In this document: positions 1 through 8,151 of the stretch, one piece after another
Layout of the letters: each line of letters starts with the position of its first letter
How positions within the stretch are numbered: position 1 is the first letter of the stretch
Made by a program: the position numbers and the translations under genes
From: Oscillospiraceae bacterium
GTDB taxonomy: Bacteria > Bacillota > Clostridia > Oscillospirales > CAG-272
Length of the DNA: 53,397 bases
NCBI GenBank assembly: GCA_015064385.1
Contig: SVSI01000015.1
Location: forward strand, 1-53,397
Reading direction: 5' to 3'
Notes under the pieces: generated by a model
Database searches by the model: none
The model's input: the letters and a program-made list of their open reading frames with translations, nothing else
What the model was told of the DNA's origin: nothing

Positions 1-123
1 GAGTGGGACGGAGTAGTTGTTATAAACACCGAAAAGTTCTACATCACCGAGAGCTCGACCAAGGGTCAGCTTAGAGGTGAGGGATGGTACAAGACCGACG
101 AAAACGGTAAGATCATTCTGTAA
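1..123 (+). CDS. C-terminal end of a repeat-bearing surface protein (5' end outside window)
   Basis: Only the last 40 codons are present, read from base 1 to the TAA at 121-123. The piece contains WDGVV, KFYITESS and EGWYKTDENGK. The same arrangement of WDGVV, KFYxT and GW occurs in the roughly 70-residue repeats at the C-terminus of the protein that runs off the other end of the window (from 51527). Aromatic and glycine-rich repeats of this kind are common in cell-wall-associated proteins of Clostridia; the exact family is not recognised. The protein ends KIIL with no membrane anchor visible, and a strong terminator follows. Confidence 0.7.
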   Translation, partial: EWDGVVVINTEKFYITESSTKGQLRGEGWYKTDENGKIIL

Positions 124-141
124 CTCGTATCTAAATAAACT

Positions 142-174
142 AAAAGAGCAAACGCAAATGCGTTTGCTCTTTTT
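142..174 (+). terminator. Rho-independent terminator
   Basis: A 12-base stem (agagcaaacgca pairing with tgcgtttgctct) is followed by a T run. It lies 20 bases after the stop of the repeat protein and separates it from the eda promoter. Confidence 0.85.
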
Positions 175-210
175 ACTACCACATAAAAGGAAAACTTTGC
201 CGAAATCTCC

Positions 211-239
211 TTGACAAGCATTATGCGGTATGCTATAAT
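211..239 (+). promoter_or_regulatory. Consensus sigma-A promoter for the KDPG aldolase gene
   Basis: TTGACA at 211-216 and TATAAT at 234-239 are both perfect matches with a 17-base spacer. The gene starts 60 bases downstream after a GTGAGG ribosome site. Confidence 0.85.
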
Positions 240-298
240 CAATATAAAGTCAAAATTGTTCGTTCAAACGAATTTATACATCAAGTGAGGTAATAAAA

Positions 299-898
299 AT
301 GGACAAGTACGAAGCATTTTTCAAAGACACCAAGGTAGTTCCCGTCGTTGTTATCAAGAATATCGAGGACACTATCCCCACTCTTAAAGCAATGTGTGAG
401 GGCGGTATTCCGGTAGCAGAGATCACCTTCCGTACCGCTTGTGCGGCAGAGGCGATAGCCCTCGGAAGAAAAGAACTTCCCGATATGAAGATCGGTGCGG
501 GCACTATAATCAACGGCGCGCAGGCAAGACAGGCAATCGAGGCAGGCGCTACCTTTATAGTATCTCCCGGACTCTCCGACGAGGTTGCGGCAGTATGTAA
601 AGAGGCAGACATCCCCTACATTCCCGGATGTGTAACTCCTACCGAGATCATGCACGCTCTTGAGCTCGGTCTCACCACTCTCAAGTTCTTCCCGGCAAAC
701 GTTTACGGAGGACTCAGCGCGATCAAGGCACTCTCCGCTCCGTTCCCGCAGGTCAAGTTCCTTCCTACCGGTGGAGCAAATGAGGACAATATTCTCGAGT
801 TCCTTGCATTTGAGAAGATCGTTGCGGTCGGTGGAAGCTTCATGATGAAGGGCGACATCAAGGAAAACTGTGCTCGTCTTTCTAAGATCCTTGGCTAA
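299..898 (+). CDS. eda: 2-dehydro-3-deoxy-phosphogluconate (KDPG) / 4-hydroxy-2-oxoglutarate aldolase
   Basis: A 199-residue class I aldolase of the KDPG/KHG family, which cleaves 2-keto-3-deoxy-6-phosphogluconate to pyruvate and glyceraldehyde 3-phosphate in the cytosol. The Schiff-base lysine is in TTLKFFPA (Lys129). The catalytic Glu41 and Arg45 sit in VAEITFR. The GAGTI, SPGL, PGCVTPTE and LPTGG segments of the barrel are all present. Length is close to the usual 200-213 residues. The ATG at 299 follows GTGAGG at a normal distance. The gene is monocistronic, between its own consensus promoter and a shared bidirectional terminator. It would take up sugar acids from pectin or glucuronides; no other Entner-Doudoroff gene is in the window. 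Confidence 0.93.
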   Translation: MDKYEAFFKDTKVVPVVVIKNIEDTIPTLKAMCEGGIPVAEITFRTACAAEAIALGRKELPDMKIGAGTIINGAQARQAIEAGATFIVSPGLSDEVAAVCKEADIPYIPGCVTPTEIMHALELGLTTLKFFPANVYGGLSAIKALSAPFPQVKFLPTGGANEDNILEFLAFEKIVAVGGSFMMKGDIKENCARLSKILG

Positions 899-911
899 AT
901 ATAATAAAAAG

Positions 912-944
912 AAAAGCGCAGAGGTTTTTACCTCTGCGCTTTTT
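912..944. terminator. Bidirectional terminator between eda and polA
   Basis: The hairpin aaagcgcagagg / cctctgcgcttt has T-rich sequence on its plus-strand side and A-rich sequence on the other, so it can serve the two convergent genes. Confidence 0.85.
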
Positions 945-948
945 GTTT

Positions 949-3459
949 TTATTTACACTCAAACCACGATTTTCCGATCGCCGCTTCGACAGAAAGGGGT
1001 ACCGCTAGCTTTACTGCATTTTCCATTTCGTAAACGAGTATTTCCTTTACTTTTTCCGCATCCTTTTCGGCGGCCTCCACGATAAGCTCGTCGTGTATCT
1101 GGAGTATCAGCTTTGCATCAAGTCCGCTCTCGCATAGCGCTCTTTCGACGTTTATCATGGCAAGCTTGATAATATCTGCCGCGGAGCCCTGAATGGGACT
1201 GTTCATAGCCACTCTCTCGCCAAATTTCTTCATCATTGCCTTGGGGGAGGCAAGCTCGGGAATATATCTTCTGCGACCGAACATCGTAGTAACGTATCCG
1301 TCTGCGTATGCACTCGCGATCGTCTTATCGAGATAGTCTGCAACGCCCTTGTAGGTCGCCTTGTAATTTTTGATATATTCTCCCGCTTCCTTTTTGGAAA
1401 CGCCGATATCGTTTGCAAGTGAAAAGTCACCGATACCGTAAACTATACCGAAGTTTACCGCCTTTGCGCGCTTGCGAAGCTCGGGGGTGACGTCTTCCTC
1501 ACTTACGTTAAATACCTGTGATGCTGTGACGGTATGAACGTCCACTCCGCGCAGGAATGCGTCACACATATTTTTATCCTCGGAAATTGCCGCCAGGAGA
1601 CGAAGCTCGATCTGTGAATAGTCCGCATCGACCAGAGTGTAGCCCTCGCGTGCTACGAAGCAGCGTCTCATCTCACGTCCAAGCTCGGTGCGTACGGGAA
1701 TATTCTGAAGATTCGGCTCGGCTGACGAGAGACGTCCCGTAGCCGTTACCGTCTGCTTGAATTTAGTGCGTACACGGCCGTCCTCTCCAACTACTGCAAG
1801 AAGCCCGTCGGCGTAGGTCGATTTAAGCTTGGCTACCTGACGGTAGTTAAGGATCATATCTATTATAGGATGATAGGGGCGAAGCTTTTCAAGTATATCG
1901 GCACTTGTCGAGTAGCCACTCTGTGTTTTCTTGAATGCGGGAAGACCGAGTTCTTCAAAAAGGGCAACGCCGAGCTGCTTGGGAGAGTTTATATTGAACT
2001 CGTGACCAACGCTCTCGTATATCATTTCGGTAAGAGATCTTACCGCATCGTCCAGCACCTTTGAAAATTCGGTCAGATTCTGAGTGTCGAGCGCAAATCC
2101 GCGACGCTCCATTTCAAAAAGAACTTTCGCAAGAGGAATCTCGATATCCTCGTAAAGACCGAGCGTGTTTGACTCCTCGAGCTTTTTTTTCATCTCACTT
2201 GCCAGAGGGATAAGTGCGTCAATATCGCTTGCAAGCGTTTTGCCGAGGTAAGTATTGGACAGACGGGCAATATCGTACGAGCCGTCAGATGAGCTGAGCA
2301 CGTACGCGGCGAGAAGAACGTCAAAATGACAATTGAATTTTACCGGAGTATCGTCATTGTCTCCGTAAAGTATGTGAAGTATCTCTTTGAGATCGTAAAC
2401 GATGAAGGAACGCTTTTCGTCTTCAAAGAAAGGAAGAAGCTGCGAAATTTCGCTGTACTCGCAGGAGTAGGCGTTCTCACCCGAAATTACGTAAAGAGTA
2501 TTTTCGTCGAGCATAACGGGAATTTCGCCGTTATAAGGGAGCGTGAGAAGCTCAAGCGAGGATATCGGTGTAAACTCACGTTTTTCCTGAGTCTCTCCGC
2601 TTTCTTCAATTATCTTTTTGGCAAATGCAGAAAATTCGAGCTCGGCAAAAAGTTCTTTGAGAGCGGGAATATCCTTGGGTGCGGGGATAATATCGTCGAG
2701 CGTAAGTCCGAGAGGAGCGTTTCGCTCAATCTCTGCAAGACGGCGCGACATATAGGCACTTTCTTTACCATCATGAAGCTTTTCCTGCATTTTTGCGGAG
2801 AGACCTGTTGCGGAAAGGTCCTCATACAGCTTGTCAAGTGTTTCGCAGGTGGAAATAAGCTTGATAGCCGTTTTTTCGCCTATACCAGGAACTCCGGGAA
2901 TGTTGTCCGAGCTGTCTCCCATAAGTGCCTTGAGATCAACGAACTGGCACGGCTTTATCGAGTATTTTTCAAAAAACTCCTTTTCGGTAAAAGGAACGGG
3001 TCCCGAGTTTGAGGCATAAAGCACGGTGGTCTTGTCGCTTATAAGCTGATAGCTGTCGCGGTCACCCGTTAGGAGATAGGACTCCGCACCTGTCTCCTCG
3101 CCCATTCTTGCGAGCGTTCCGAGAACGTCGTCCGCTTCGTAACCTTCAATCTCGATCACCTTGATGCCGAGCGCTCTGATGCACTTTTTGACGTAAGGAA
3201 ACTGCATTGCAAGCTCTTCGGGCATAGCGTGACGTCCCGCCTTGTATTCGGGATAGAATTTATGACGGAAGGTAGGTGCTTTAAGGTCAAACGCTACCGC
3301 AACATAATCGGGCTTTACGTGATCTATCTGTGAAAAAAGCACGTTAAGAAAACCGTACACCGCCTGAGTAAATACGCCGGCTGAATTGGTAAGCGGTCTT
3401 ATTCCGTAGAACTGACGGTTCATAATACTGTTGCCGTCAATGGCGAGAAGCTTTGGCAT
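949..3459 (-). CDS. polA: DNA polymerase I
   Basis: An 836-residue family A polymerase for Okazaki-fragment processing and repair. The N-terminal 5' nuclease domain (about 1-290) has LLAIDGNS, EADDVLG, LTGDRDSYQL and GDSSDNIPGVPGIG. The polymerase domain (about 460-836) has TATGRLSS, motif A DADYSQIELR, motif B RAKAVNFGIVYG and motif C QIHDELIVE. The middle 3'-5' exonuclease region lacks the DxE metal-binding motif (it reads VMLDENTLYV), so proofreading is probably lost, as in many Bacillota and Thermus enzymes. The start at MPKLLAIDG is chosen because GAAAGGA precedes it; the reading frame stays open 16 codons further upstream without a ribosome site. It is transcribed towards eda and divergently from the GH39 pair. 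Confidence 0.95.
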   Translation of the reverse strand: MPKLLAIDGNSIMNRQFYGIRPLTNSAGVFTQAVYGFLNVLFSQIDHVKPDYVAVAFDLKAPTFRHKFYPEYKAGRHAMPEELAMQFPYVKKCIRALGIKVIEIEGYEADDVLGTLARMGEETGAESYLLTGDRDSYQLISDKTTVLYASNSGPVPFTEKEFFEKYSIKPCQFVDLKALMGDSSDNIPGVPGIGEKTAIKLISTCETLDKLYEDLSATGLSAKMQEKLHDGKESAYMSRRLAEIERNAPLGLTLDDIIPAPKDIPALKELFAELEFSAFAKKIIEESGETQEKREFTPISSLELLTLPYNGEIPVMLDENTLYVISGENAYSCEYSEISQLLPFFEDEKRSFIVYDLKEILHILYGDNDDTPVKFNCHFDVLLAAYVLSSSDGSYDIARLSNTYLGKTLASDIDALIPLASEMKKKLEESNTLGLYEDIEIPLAKVLFEMERRGFALDTQNLTEFSKVLDDAVRSLTEMIYESVGHEFNINSPKQLGVALFEELGLPAFKKTQSGYSTSADILEKLRPYHPIIDMILNYRQVAKLKSTYADGLLAVVGEDGRVRTKFKQTVTATGRLSSAEPNLQNIPVRTELGREMRRCFVAREGYTLVDADYSQIELRLLAAISEDKNMCDAFLRGVDVHTVTASQVFNVSEEDVTPELRKRAKAVNFGIVYGIGDFSLANDIGVSKKEAGEYIKNYKATYKGVADYLDKTIASAYADGYVTTMFGRRRYIPELASPKAMMKKFGERVAMNSPIQGSAADIIKLAMINVERALCESGLDAKLILQIHDELIVEAAEKDAEKVKEILVYEMENAVKLAVPLSVEAAIGKSWFECK

Positions 3460-3553
3460 AATAAAAATATCCTTTCGGAGTGTGTTTTTTCCTATATTAT
3501 ACATCATTTTTCTTTGAATGTCACCAGTTTTACAAAAAAATATTGAAAAAATG

Positions 3554-3581
3554 TTGACAAAAACATTTATAATGTTAGAAT
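3554..3581 (+). promoter_or_regulatory. Probable promoter of the GH39-like operon
   Basis: TTGACA at 3554-3559 and TAGAAT at 3576-3581 with a 16-base spacer, 35 bases before the first start codon. A TATAAT at 3568-3573 is too close to this -35 box and would need a different, weaker one. Confidence 0.6.
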
Positions 3582-3615
3582 TAAATCAAAGGAAGAACTT
3601 TTGGAGGTTATGATT

Positions 3616-4959
3616 ATGTTAAACATTAACATCGATTTTAACAAAACCGTCGGCAAGATCAAACCGATGCACGCAACCAACAACGGACCCGCACACAAAT
3701 ACTTTCCCGAACAAAGAGTGTCGAACATGGAAAGCTTCAGGGAAGCGGGAATACCTTACGCTCGACTTCATGACTGTATTGAGTGCATAACCTACGGCGG
3801 AGCGCACTGCGGAGATATAAGCGCAATGTTCCCTGATTTTGATAAAGATCCCTACGATCCCGATTCTTACGATTTTAGAATTACCGACGAATACGTAAAG
3901 GTCATTATTGAGTCCGGTGCAAAGCCATTCTTCGGACTTGCTCCGACTATTGAGCATCTTCCTAAAAAATACGAGATCTTTCCGCCTAAGGATTTTCATA
4001 AATGGGCAGTAATATGTGAGCATATAATACGCCACTATAACGAGGGATGGAACGACGGTTATCAATTTAATATAGAATATTGGGAGATCTGGAATCAGCC
4101 CGATGAAATCGAAAGCCGTCCGCAGGAGCTTAAGGTACAGTGGCTCGGCACGAAACAGCAGTTCTTCGATTTTTATAACGAGGCAAGCACTCACCTTAAA
4201 GGATGCTTCCCGAATCTTAAAATAGGCGGTCCGTCTATTGCATGGGATATGAAGTGGGTAAGAGATTTTCTTGCTGCAGTCAAGATAAAGCCCGACTTTT
4301 TCTCATATCACAGCTATGCAAGTACACCTGAAAAGATTATTGAAAGAATAAAGACGATACAAAATCTTCTTGACGAAGCTGACTGCGGTGAGACTGAAAA
4401 TATCCTCGACGAATGGAACTACGTTCGAAGCTGGTTTAACGAAGACTGGGTATATTCACTCCGCAAAATGAAGGAGATGAAGGGCGCTTCCTTTTATGCA
4501 AGTACGATGTGCCTTGCTCAGTATTCCTCTGCCGATATGCTTATGTATTACAGCGCAGCTCCCCATATTATGAACGGCATGTTCCGCATGGATATTATGA
4601 GCGACTGTCTGAAGGGATACTACCCATTTAAGATGTTCAATGAGCTTTATAAGCTCGGTGAGTGTATCGAGATAAATGAAAACGGATCTCCGATATATTC
4701 CTGCGCCGCTAAAAACGGAAACGAGGCGGCAATTATGCTCTCAAATTACTCGGAAAACGACGATGCATCCGCTGTTGAGGTCAAGATAAATGTAGATAAT
4801 TTCTCGAGTGCGGAGGGAGTAAACGTAGAATACTATCTGCTCAACGAAACTCACGATATGAAGCTTTCAAGAGTTGAAAAATTCACGGGAGATGCGTATT
4901 CGATAATTCTCGACGTACCGCTGTACAGCACGTATCTTATCAAATTTTCGAAACCGTAA
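3616..4959 (+). CDS. GH39-like glycoside hydrolase homologue with a substituted acid/base residue
   Basis: A 447-residue (beta/alpha)8 protein related to GH39 beta-xylosidases, with no signal peptide. The start at 3616 (MLNINIDFN) is spaced 8 bases from GGAGG; the ATG at 3610 is too close. The nucleophile region NILDEWNYV gives Glu266. At the general acid/base position, where clan GH-A enzymes have Asn-Glu, this protein reads EIWNQP: Asn160-Gln161 (codon CAG at 4096-4098). The paralogue directly downstream keeps the Glu. Loss of the acid/base normally cripples ordinary hydrolysis, so this copy may bind sugar, accept only activated substrates or work differently. The gene pair looks like an ancient tandem duplication (shared KIKPMH, NNGP, HYNEGW). 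Confidence 0.8.
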   Translation: MLNINIDFNKTVGKIKPMHATNNGPAHKYFPEQRVSNMESFREAGIPYARLHDCIECITYGGAHCGDISAMFPDFDKDPYDPDSYDFRITDEYVKVIIESGAKPFFGLAPTIEHLPKKYEIFPPKDFHKWAVICEHIIRHYNEGWNDGYQFNIEYWEIWNQPDEIESRPQELKVQWLGTKQQFFDFYNEASTHLKGCFPNLKIGGPSIAWDMKWVRDFLAAVKIKPDFFSYHSYASTPEKIIERIKTIQNLLDEADCGETENILDEWNYVRSWFNEDWVYSLRKMKEMKGASFYASTMCLAQYSSADMLMYYSAAPHIMNGMFRMDIMSDCLKGYYPFKMFNELYKLGECIEINENGSPIYSCAAKNGNEAAIMLSNYSENDDASAVEVKINVDNFSSAEGVNVEYYLLNETHDMKLSRVEKFTGDAYSIILDVPLYSTYLIKFSKP

Positions 4960-4971
4960 GGAGATAACTAA

Positions 4972-6297
4972 ATGAACGTAAAGGTTGATTTTAATAACGT
5001 AAGCGGTAAAATCAAACCGATGCACTGTGTAAATAACGGTCCCGTTCCCGGACGTCCTACGCAGCCGAGAAGCAATTTTGACACCTATAAGGCGGCAAGA
5101 ATCCCTTATGCGAGAAATCACGACGCTTCCGAATGGATAGATTTCGGCGGTGAGCACGTCGTTGATATTTATTCAATATTTCCCGATTTTGACGCCGATC
5201 CGTACGATCCCGCAAGCTACGATTTTATCTGCACCGACGACTATACCAAGGTAATAGTAGATGCCGGAACGGAGGTCTTTTACCGTCTCGGAGCACGTAT
5301 TGAACACGAGCGCAAAAAGTACCGCACGATAATGCCCAAGGACTTTCTTAAATGGGCGGTAATATGTGAGCACGTTATACTTCATTATAACGAGGGCTGG
5401 GCAGACGGATTCCATTATAACATAAAATACTGGGAAGTCTGGAACGAAGCCGATCTCGACGATGACGATAGCGAGCATAAGCGTAACTGGAGCGGTACCG
5501 CCAAGGATTTTTACGAGTTCTACGAGGTTGCCGCAACCTATCTCAAGGAGCGTTTCCCGCATCTTATGATAGGCGGTCCGTCTATTGCAAACAGAGTCGG
5601 AAAGTGGTATGACGATTTTCTTGACCACATGACAAAGGACGGCAAAAGGGTACCGATAGATTTTCTTTCGTGGCACTGGTACGGAGCGGACGTTGCAAAA
5701 ATGATAAACAGAGCGCATACCGTAAAGGAAAAGCTTATAAAAGCGGGATATACCGAGGCAGAGAGTATTCTCAACGAGTGGAACTACGTTTGCGGCTGGA
5801 GAGAAAAGTACGTTGACAGCATCAGAGTAATTATAAGTATGAAGGGCGCGGCTTTCACGACAGCTTGTATGCTTGCGGCACAGAATGACGAGACGATCGA
5901 TATGCTTATGTATTACGAGGCAAGCCCTTGTACCTTTAACGGAATGTGGAACTTCTATACTATGGAGCCGATCAAGGGATATTGGTCGCTTTACAGCTTT
6001 GCCGATCTTTACGATCTCGGAACGGCGGTAAAGACCGAGAGCGACGATAAGGACGTTTACGCAGTCGGCGCAAAGGACGAAAATGGAAATAAGGCGGTGC
6101 TCGTATGCTACTATACCGACGAGCAGGACAGAGAAGAGAAGACTGTCACCGTTGATCTTGAAGGATACGGTAGTGGCGAGACCGACCTTTACAGAGTTGA
6201 CGATGACCACGACTACACCGTGTGCGAAACTCATGGCGGCAACAGAGTCACCTTCAAAATGAAGCCCAATACGTTCGTAATGCTGAAAAGTAAATAA
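4972..6297 (+). CDS. GH39-like glycoside hydrolase (candidate beta-xylosidase)
   Basis: A 441-residue cytosolic protein homologous to the gene before it and 12 bases downstream of its stop, with AAGGAG in the gap, so both lie in one operon. It has the acid/base pair Asn158-Glu159 in EVWNEAD and the nucleophile Glu269 in ILNEWNYV. These positions match Glu160 and Glu277 of the known GH39 beta-xylosidase of Thermoanaerobacterium. Substrate could be xylosides or other short oligosaccharides; the sequence alone does not settle it. No transporter accompanies the pair. A strong terminator follows immediately. Confidence 0.82.
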   Translation: MNVKVDFNNVSGKIKPMHCVNNGPVPGRPTQPRSNFDTYKAARIPYARNHDASEWIDFGGEHVVDIYSIFPDFDADPYDPASYDFICTDDYTKVIVDAGTEVFYRLGARIEHERKKYRTIMPKDFLKWAVICEHVILHYNEGWADGFHYNIKYWEVWNEADLDDDDSEHKRNWSGTAKDFYEFYEVAATYLKERFPHLMIGGPSIANRVGKWYDDFLDHMTKDGKRVPIDFLSWHWYGADVAKMINRAHTVKEKLIKAGYTEAESILNEWNYVCGWREKYVDSIRVIISMKGAAFTTACMLAAQNDETIDMLMYYEASPCTFNGMWNFYTMEPIKGYWSLYSFADLYDLGTAVKTESDDKDVYAVGAKDENGNKAVLVCYYTDEQDREEKTVTVDLEGYGSGETDLYRVDDDHDYTVCETHGGNRVTFKMKPNTFVMLKSK

Positions 6298-6302
6298 AAA
6301 TT

Positions 6303-6333
6303 AAGAGCAGTTCGTTTTGAACTGCTCTTTTAA
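6303..6333. terminator. Terminator shared by the GH39 operon and the SufB-like gene
   Basis: The hairpin aagagcagttc / gaactgctctt with a 5-base loop lies between convergent genes and has T-rich sequence on the plus side. Confidence 0.85.
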
Positions 6334-6338
6334 TTTAA

Positions 6339-7256
6339 TTATTTAAGAAATCCGTCGATTATCTTTCTTTCCGCCTCTTCCTCGGTGAGTCCGAGAGAGC
6401 AGAGCTTTATTATCTGCTCGCCCGCTATCTTTCCGATAGCCGCCTCGTGAATGAGGGATGCGTCCTTAGATTCTGCAACGAGTGACGGGGTAGCGTCCAC
6501 GCGTCCGTCGTCGGAAAGGATCGCGTCACATTCGGAATGTCCCGTGCAGCGCGTTTTTCCTACGATCTTCGAGGTGTACGCCTGGTAGGAGCTGCCCTTT
6601 GCAACCGAGCGTGAAACGATGTCAACGCCGCTGTCCTCGCCCTCGAGAACTACCTCGAAATCAGTGATGGCTTCTTCGTTTCGGTCGGTGAGTATTCGCT
6701 CTCTTATAAGGAGCTTCGCCTTATCGGCAAGAGTTGCCTTCGTTTTTCTGTTAGAGTAGTCAACGCCGCCTATCTGGAGAGTGTCGATGGTAAGAGCTGC
6801 GCCCTCGCCGAGCGTCATTTCGGTTACGGGATCGATCTTTCGCTCGCCCGAGCCCTCGCCCTCACCGATATGCTTTTCAACGTACAGAACCTTGGAATTT
6901 TTCTCAAGGAAGAATCTGTGAATACCGTTGTGGAGCGATTCCTTGTCGCCGTCGGTGTGGACTGCACAGCCCGCGATTATCGTAACGTCCGAGTTTTCTC
7001 CAATGTAGAAATCGTTGTAAACGAGATCGTTTACTCCCGATTTAGTAAGGCAGGCAGGAATATATACAGTCTCGCCCTTGGTGTTTGCTTTTACCCTTAT
7101 CTCAATACCGGAGCGATCGAAAAGGGGCTCGATACTGACGTTTTTCGTGGATTTTCGTCCAACGCATTCGCCGTCCTCGCGAATATTGTACGAGGCGTTT
7201 TCAAGACCGTCGTAATCGGCGATTATCTTGAGCATTTTTTCTGTGATGCCGTTCAT
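6339..7256 (-). CDS. sufB: SufB/SufD-like Fe-S cluster scaffold protein (minimal SufBC/Sms type)
   Basis: A 305-residue protein of the SufB/SufD beta-helix family, much shorter than the roughly 470-residue SufB of E. coli. Family features seen are HTDGDKESLHNGIHRFF, the core repeats of alternating beta strands, GHSECDAIL (a cysteine in the region of the conserved SufB cysteine) and LIHEAAIGKI with the conserved histidine near the C-terminus. It starts 4 bases inside the end of sufC (ATGA overlap), so the two are translationally coupled. With no SufD, SufS or SufU nearby, this matches the two-gene SufCB systems of strict anaerobes and archaea. The symbol is by family; ancestry to SufB versus SufD is not resolved here. 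Confidence 0.85.
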   Translation of the reverse strand: MNGITEKMLKIIADYDGLENASYNIREDGECVGRKSTKNVSIEPLFDRSGIEIRVKANTKGETVYIPACLTKSGVNDLVYNDFYIGENSDVTIIAGCAVHTDGDKESLHNGIHRFFLEKNSKVLYVEKHIGEGEGSGERKIDPVTEMTLGEGAALTIDTLQIGGVDYSNRKTKATLADKAKLLIRERILTDRNEEAITDFEVVLEGEDSGVDIVSRSVAKGSSYQAYTSKIVGKTRCTGHSECDAILSDDGRVDATPSLVAESKDASLIHEAAIGKIAGEQIIKLCSLGLTEEEAERKIIDGFLK

Positions 7257-7990
7257 ATTCTTTTAACGCTCCTTCCTTTGGGACATTTGCAGGACTCACT
7301 GTTTTCCATACGGAGCATAGGGAGTATCTCGTCGGGAGTGCCGATCGCCTCCACCTTTCCTGCGGCAACGAGAATTATCTCGTCCGCGGTCTCGAGAAGT
7401 CGCTCCTGATGCGAAATAATGACCTGTGAGCGGTTTTTGTCGCTACGCATTGAATCGAGTACTCCGATAAGCTCTCTGAAGCTCCAGAGGTCGATTCCCG
7501 CCTCGGGCTCGTCGAATATACTGAGCAGAGACTTGTCTCCTCTTGCAAGCACGCTGGCTATCTCAATACGCTTCATTTCACCGCCCGAGAGACTTTTCGT
7601 CAGCTCGCGGTTTATATAGTCGCGCTTACAAAGACCGACTGTGTCGAGAAGCTCCTTGCATTCCGCCTCCGAAAGCTCGCGTCCTGCCGCAAGATTTAAC
7701 AGATCGCGCACCGCAAAGCCCTTGAAGGTTACGGGGATCTGAAATCCGTAGCTGATACCGAGATTTGCTCTCTCGCTTATCGAAAGATCGGTAATGTCTT
7801 TTCCGTTGAAGATTATATTTCCCGAGGTCGCCTTTTCGATCCCTACGATAAGCTTTGCAAGGGTAGTCTTGCCGCCGCCGTTAGGTCCGGTTATTGCGAC
7901 CATTTTTCCGTCGGGGATCTCGAGAGAGATGTTGTCCGTTATATTTTTACCGTTTGGCAGAGTAAATGTTATGTTTTTAAGTTCAAGCAT
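7253..7990 (-). CDS. sufC: SufC Fe-S cluster assembly ATPase
   Basis: A 245-residue ABC-type ATPase that works with the SufB-like scaffold in cytosolic Fe-S cluster assembly. It has Walker A GPNGGGKTTL, signature LSGGEMKR, Walker B SIFDEPEAGIDLWSF and the H-loop IISHQE. The string DEPEAGIDLW separates SufC from transport ATPases. It is the first gene of the pair. AAAGGA lies 11 bases before the ATG at 7990, and a near-consensus promoter is found at 8067-8095. Confidence 0.93.
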   Translation of the reverse strand: MLELKNITFTLPNGKNITDNISLEIPDGKMVAITGPNGGGKTTLAKLIVGIEKATSGNIIFNGKDITDLSISERANLGISYGFQIPVTFKGFAVRDLLNLAAGRELSEAECKELLDTVGLCKRDYINRELTKSLSGGEMKRIEIASVLARGDKSLLSIFDEPEAGIDLWSFRELIGVLDSMRSDKNRSQVIISHQERLLETADEIILVAAGKVEAIGTPDEILPMLRMENSESCKCPKGRSVKRI

Positions 7991-8066
7991 TCTGTCATAC
8001 GTCCTTTCTTTTATACTGTATTTTCTCGCTTAAAGCTGATGTGATCTTATAAATATATCACATTGT

Positions 8067-8095
8067 ATGATATCATGATATAGTTTTTTTGTCAA
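8067..8095 (-). promoter_or_regulatory. Promoter of the sufCB pair, with overlapping palindromes
   Basis: On the minus strand, TTGACA (8095-8090) and TATCAT (8072-8067) are separated by 17 bases. The -10 box lies inside the perfect 10-base palindrome ATGATATCAT (8067-8076), which overlaps a second one, TATCATGATA (8071-8080). Just downstream, GTGAT and ATCAC at 8041-8061 form another dyad. These are plausible operator sites for a redox or Fe-S regulator; none is identified. Confidence 0.7.
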
Positions 8096-8151
8096 GTGGA
8101 TAATGTGAACTTTTGGATATAACGTTTTTGCAGGCACCGATATTTTCTTTT

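Noticed and set aside
3554..3573. TTGACA with the nearby TATAAT as one promoter
   Set aside because: The spacer would be 8 bases; TAGAAT at 3576-3581 gives a workable 16-base spacer instead.
5173..6234. 353-codon minus-strand open frame inside the second GH39-like gene
   Set aside because: Antisense shadow of a conserved gene; composition is unlike a protein and no motif or start signal is found.
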